Shown here in pieces: positions 62,036 to 64,000 of a DNA stretch of 64,000 bases; the first letter of the stretch is position 1; each line of letters opens with the position of its first letter. Source of the stretch: an uncultured Clostridia bacterium (GTDB lineage Bacteria > Bacillota > Clostridia > Christensenellales > Borkfalkiaceae); assembly GCA_934271255.1 (NCBI GenBank), contig CAKQQS010000002.1, positions 185,055-249,054 of the forward strand, read 5' to 3'. Below the pieces are notes generated by a model. The model worked only from the letters and a program-made list of their open reading frames with translations, ran no database searches and had not been told where the DNA came from. Made by a program: the position numbers and the translations under genes.

Positions 62036-62073
62036 ACAAAAAGCCGGAATATCTCGATAACGGATAATCCGGC
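62036..62073 (-). terminator. Riboswitch-controlled terminator
   Basis: Minus-strand hairpin with outer stem GCCGGA/TCCGGC (62068-62073 with 62043-62048) and inner TATC/GATA, then TTTTTG. Its 5' strand shares bases with the closing strand of the aptamer (62069-62076), so the two structures exclude each other. Confidence 0.8.
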
Positions 62074-62140
62074 AACTGGCTGACTCTTTAAGCCCCTATA
62101 GCTTTGCGTAATAGCCTTACGACTATTTTGCTTTTACGAT
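62069..62140 (-). promoter_or_regulatory. Cyclic di-GMP class I riboswitch (GEMM-I) aptamer
   Basis: On the minus strand: CGTAAAAGCAAA, stem P2 AATAGTC/GGCTATT capped by the GNRA loop GTAA, then the invariant ACGCAAAGC, TATAGGG, CTTAAAG, GTCAGCCAG and the closing strand GTTGCC. This order and spacing are those of clostridial GEMM-I aptamers. The leader of about 190 bases from the consensus promoter to the first gene (61993) holds nothing else recognised. Because the aptamer closing strand overlaps the terminator, ligand binding should block the terminator: an ON switch, by inference. Confidence 0.88.
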
Positions 62141-62189
62141 TAAGTTTTGTTAAGAGTTGCCCCGAAAAGCGCACCTCTTTACACTACAC

Positions 62190-62218
62190 ATTATATAGCG
62201 TTTTTTTTCTGTTGTCAA
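62190..62218 (-). promoter_or_regulatory. Consensus promoter of riboswitch/AWF operon
   Basis: Minus strand: TTGACA (62213-62218), 17-base spacer, TATAAT (62190-62195): exact consensus. Transcription should start near 62183, about 40 bases before the aptamer. The stretch 62219-62335 before it shows no other feature. Confidence 0.9.
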
Positions 62219-62335
62219 TATTTTTTATCGTGTTTTTAGCGTTCGCGATGAAAAAATCGTACATTTTCGGCAATAAACCGCGATTTTCGACGGTAAACAA
62301 GCAAAAAACGTCTGAATCTTTGCTTTTAACTATCG

Positions 62336-63985
62336 TTATGAAAGTAACATTTTTTCGTATTCGTCGGCGGGAACGGGTTTTGAGAAATAGTACCCTTGCA
62401 TAAGTTCGCAACCGTACGAAAGCAGCATGTCCGCTTGTTCTTTCGTTTCAACCCCTTCGGCAACGACGGGAAGATTAAGACGGTTTGCCATTCGTATTAT
62501 CGACGAAATGATTATCTTGCCGCGTTCGTTGTTGTCGGAACCCGACAAAAACTTCATATCGAGTTTCAAAACGTCGATGTCGAGGTCTTTTAAAAGGTTA
62601 AGCGACGAGTAAGCCGATCCGAAGTCGTCCATTTCGACAACGAAGCCCGTTCTTCGCAATTGTTTGACGACTTCTATCAAGTGTTCGGTGCGTTCCATAT
62701 ACGCGCTTTCGGTAATTTCCAAATGCACGCTCGAAACGGGAACGCCCGCTCTTCTTACGACATCGGTCAGTCGTTTGACGAAGTTTTTGTTATGAACGTA
62801 TACCCTTGAAAGGTTTTGAGAAACGACAAGAGATTTGTCGGGCATCATATCCATCCATTTTTTCAGATAATTACACGATTTTTCTATCGTGTATCTGTCA
62901 AGGGCGGAAATAAGTCCGCTTCGTTCTAAAAGGGGCATGAACGTTGCGGGCGAAAGTAACCCTTTCGTCGGGTGGCGCCAGCGTACCAACGATTCAGCGC
63001 CCGTGATTTTGCCCGTTTTGTAGTTGACTTGCGGTTGAAACCACGTTTCAAACTCGTTGTTTTTCAACGCTTCGTCGAAGTCGTTTAACAGTTCTTGTTT
63101 TTCCAACTCGACGTCAATCATTCCTTTTTCGTAAAACCCGATGCCTTTGTTGGCTTTTTCTTTTAACGCGTGTAAAGCGAGCAACGCTTTATAACTCATT
63201 TGGTCGTAGGTGCAATTCGGTTCGCATAAATCGTAAACGCCGACTTGAATACGAATGGGTATTTTTACCGCGTAATTGACGAATTCTTTATAAAACGAGT
63301 AATAATAGTGTTCGACGGGCGGGCATTTTTCCGTACAAAACCTTATAAAATGGTCTGCGCCTAAATGTCCCGAAAACGTTTCTTCGTTGTCCATAGATTT
63401 CATATATTGTCCGAAATCCCGTAACATTTTGTTGCCGGCGTCGTAACCGTATACACCGTTGTAGTCGCCGAAACGGTCTACGTTATATCTTTGTATACGA
63501 AACTTTTCGTTCGGATGTTCGGCAAGCCACTTATTGACTTTTTTGCTCATACCCGTCGAGTCGTACAAGCCCGTAAGCGGATCTATGTCGTTTGACAAAA
63601 TATCCGTTACGTCTTCAAAATCCATAAGTATATAGCGTTTACTATCGCCGCAATATTTATAAGACAGGCTCTTGTATTTGCATTTCAGGTTGTGTTCCGA
63701 AAAGGCCTGATACGTTACCGTATACGACGGTTTGGTTTCAAGTTGTTTTTTGACGACGGAAAGCGTAGTGCTTTCGTACGTCTTTGGTTTACTTATATCG
63801 TCAATATAGTCCGTAACGAGTTGTTCTATGAGTTTTGTATAAGGCACGCCTTCTTTACCGACGTATTTGCCGAGTTTGCCCATCAAAAAATCGTCGATGG
63901 GAATAATTCTCTCCTTATCGACGTCAAGTAACAATACCGAATCGCAATGTTCTTTGAATAGTTGTTTTAATATTTGTTGTTCCAT
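62336..63985 (-). CDS. c-di-GMP phosphodiesterase: degenerate GGDEF plus EAL
   Basis: 549 residues, no membrane segment. Residues about 1-130 are a PAS-like or unknown sensory part. The GGDEF domain (about 135-290) begins DPLTGLYDSTG, but its active loop reads LGADHF instead of GGDEF, so cyclase activity is unlikely. The EAL domain (about 305-545) keeps the key residues: GAESLVRW, QNLSRVY, LEITESAY, DDFGSAYSSL, LKLDMKF, AEGVET and QGYYFSKP. It should therefore cleave c-di-GMP to pGpG. AGGA lies seven bases before the ATG. It lies directly upstream of the c-di-GMP riboswitch unit, transcribed in the same direction. Confidence 0.92.
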   Translation of the reverse strand: MEQQILKQLFKEHCDSVLLLDVDKERIIPIDDFLMGKLGKYVGKEGVPYTKLIEQLVTDYIDDISKPKTYESTTLSVVKKQLETKPSYTVTYQAFSEHNLKCKYKSLSYKYCGDSKRYILMDFEDVTDILSNDIDPLTGLYDSTGMSKKVNKWLAEHPNEKFRIQRYNVDRFGDYNGVYGYDAGNKMLRDFGQYMKSMDNEETFSGHLGADHFIRFCTEKCPPVEHYYYSFYKEFVNYAVKIPIRIQVGVYDLCEPNCTYDQMSYKALLALHALKEKANKGIGFYEKGMIDVELEKQELLNDFDEALKNNEFETWFQPQVNYKTGKITGAESLVRWRHPTKGLLSPATFMPLLERSGLISALDRYTIEKSCNYLKKWMDMMPDKSLVVSQNLSRVYVHNKNFVKRLTDVVRRAGVPVSSVHLEITESAYMERTEHLIEVVKQLRRTGFVVEMDDFGSAYSSLNLLKDLDIDVLKLDMKFLSGSDNNERGKIIISSIIRMANRLNLPVVAEGVETKEQADMLLSYGCELMQGYYFSKPVPADEYEKMLLS

Positions 63986-64000
63986 AGCGTTGTCCTGAAA

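Noticed and set aside
62219..62335. Terminator for the EAL gene
   Set aside because: Only a weak AAGCAAA/TTTGCTT stem without a good T-run is visible, so read-through into the riboswitch unit cannot be excluded and no terminator is annotated.

Overview
The window looks like a chromosomal segment of a low-GC Gram-positive bacterium of the Clostridia type, probably uncultured and gut-associated (the habitat is inference). The evidence is TTGACA-17-TATAAT promoters with GGAGG-like ribosome sites, a SigK-family sporulation sigma factor, a V-type (Na+-type) ATPase operon, class III fructose bisphosphatase, a Nup-type nucleoside importer, DegV proteins and a TM1266-type regulator. Most genes are on the minus strand in tight operons with 1-23 nt overlaps. 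I see no transposase, phage gene or CRISPR array; the content is mostly housekeeping plus one surface/signalling locus.

Layout. 1-3.7 kb: 3' part of a type IV pilus/type II secretion-like operon (PilM-like protein, three pilin-like proteins, prepilin peptidase, start of a PilC/GspF protein). 3.8-6.8 kb: dtd - THUMP methyltransferase - trmB - birA. 7-8.5 kb: two membrane proteins of unknown role. 8.7-9.9 kb: a lone L-rhamnose isomerase with a palindrome at its promoter. 10-16 kb: a purine salvage operon, xpt followed by a BMP/Nup nucleoside ABC importer. 16-18.8 kb: two flavoproteins, one split by an in-frame TAA. 18.9-26 kb: a small membrane protein, then an operon of membrane protein, rsmD, coaD, rarA, a two-component system and fbp. 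26-36 kb: alr, two degV genes, queH, a peptidase S51 gene, a heterodimeric ABC exporter, an M1-type metallopeptidase lipoprotein and a YtxC-like gene. 36-44.6 kb: Ca2+-type P-ATPase, galM, folA-thyA-SDR-TM1266, sigK and an ABC-F gene. 44.7-53.1 kb: nine-gene V-ATPase operon. 53.3-53.9 kb: six tRNA genes, including an exact 164-bp duplication. 54-57.4 kb: gapA, an M29 aminopeptidase and class II fba. 57.5-64 kb: two AWF-motif exported proteins behind a c-di-GMP-I riboswitch, next to a degenerate-GGDEF/EAL phosphodiesterase.

How the genes work together. The most interesting unit is the right end: a consensus promoter, a c-di-GMP class I aptamer whose 3' strand is shared with an intrinsic terminator, a 245-residue TasA/camelysin-like AWF protein and a 1243-residue AWF protein with trefoil-like repeats, and upstream an enzyme expected to destroy c-di-GMP. 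This looks like a c-di-GMP-gated surface or matrix system with its own feedback. The pilus operon at the other end is a second surface machine. GapA, Fba and Fbp cover central glycolysis/gluconeogenesis. V-ATPase subunit K carries the residues that bind Na+ in the Enterococcus enzyme. Xpt and Nup import and salvage purines, with a PurBox-like site and an attenuator-like hairpin where a purine riboswitch would be expected.
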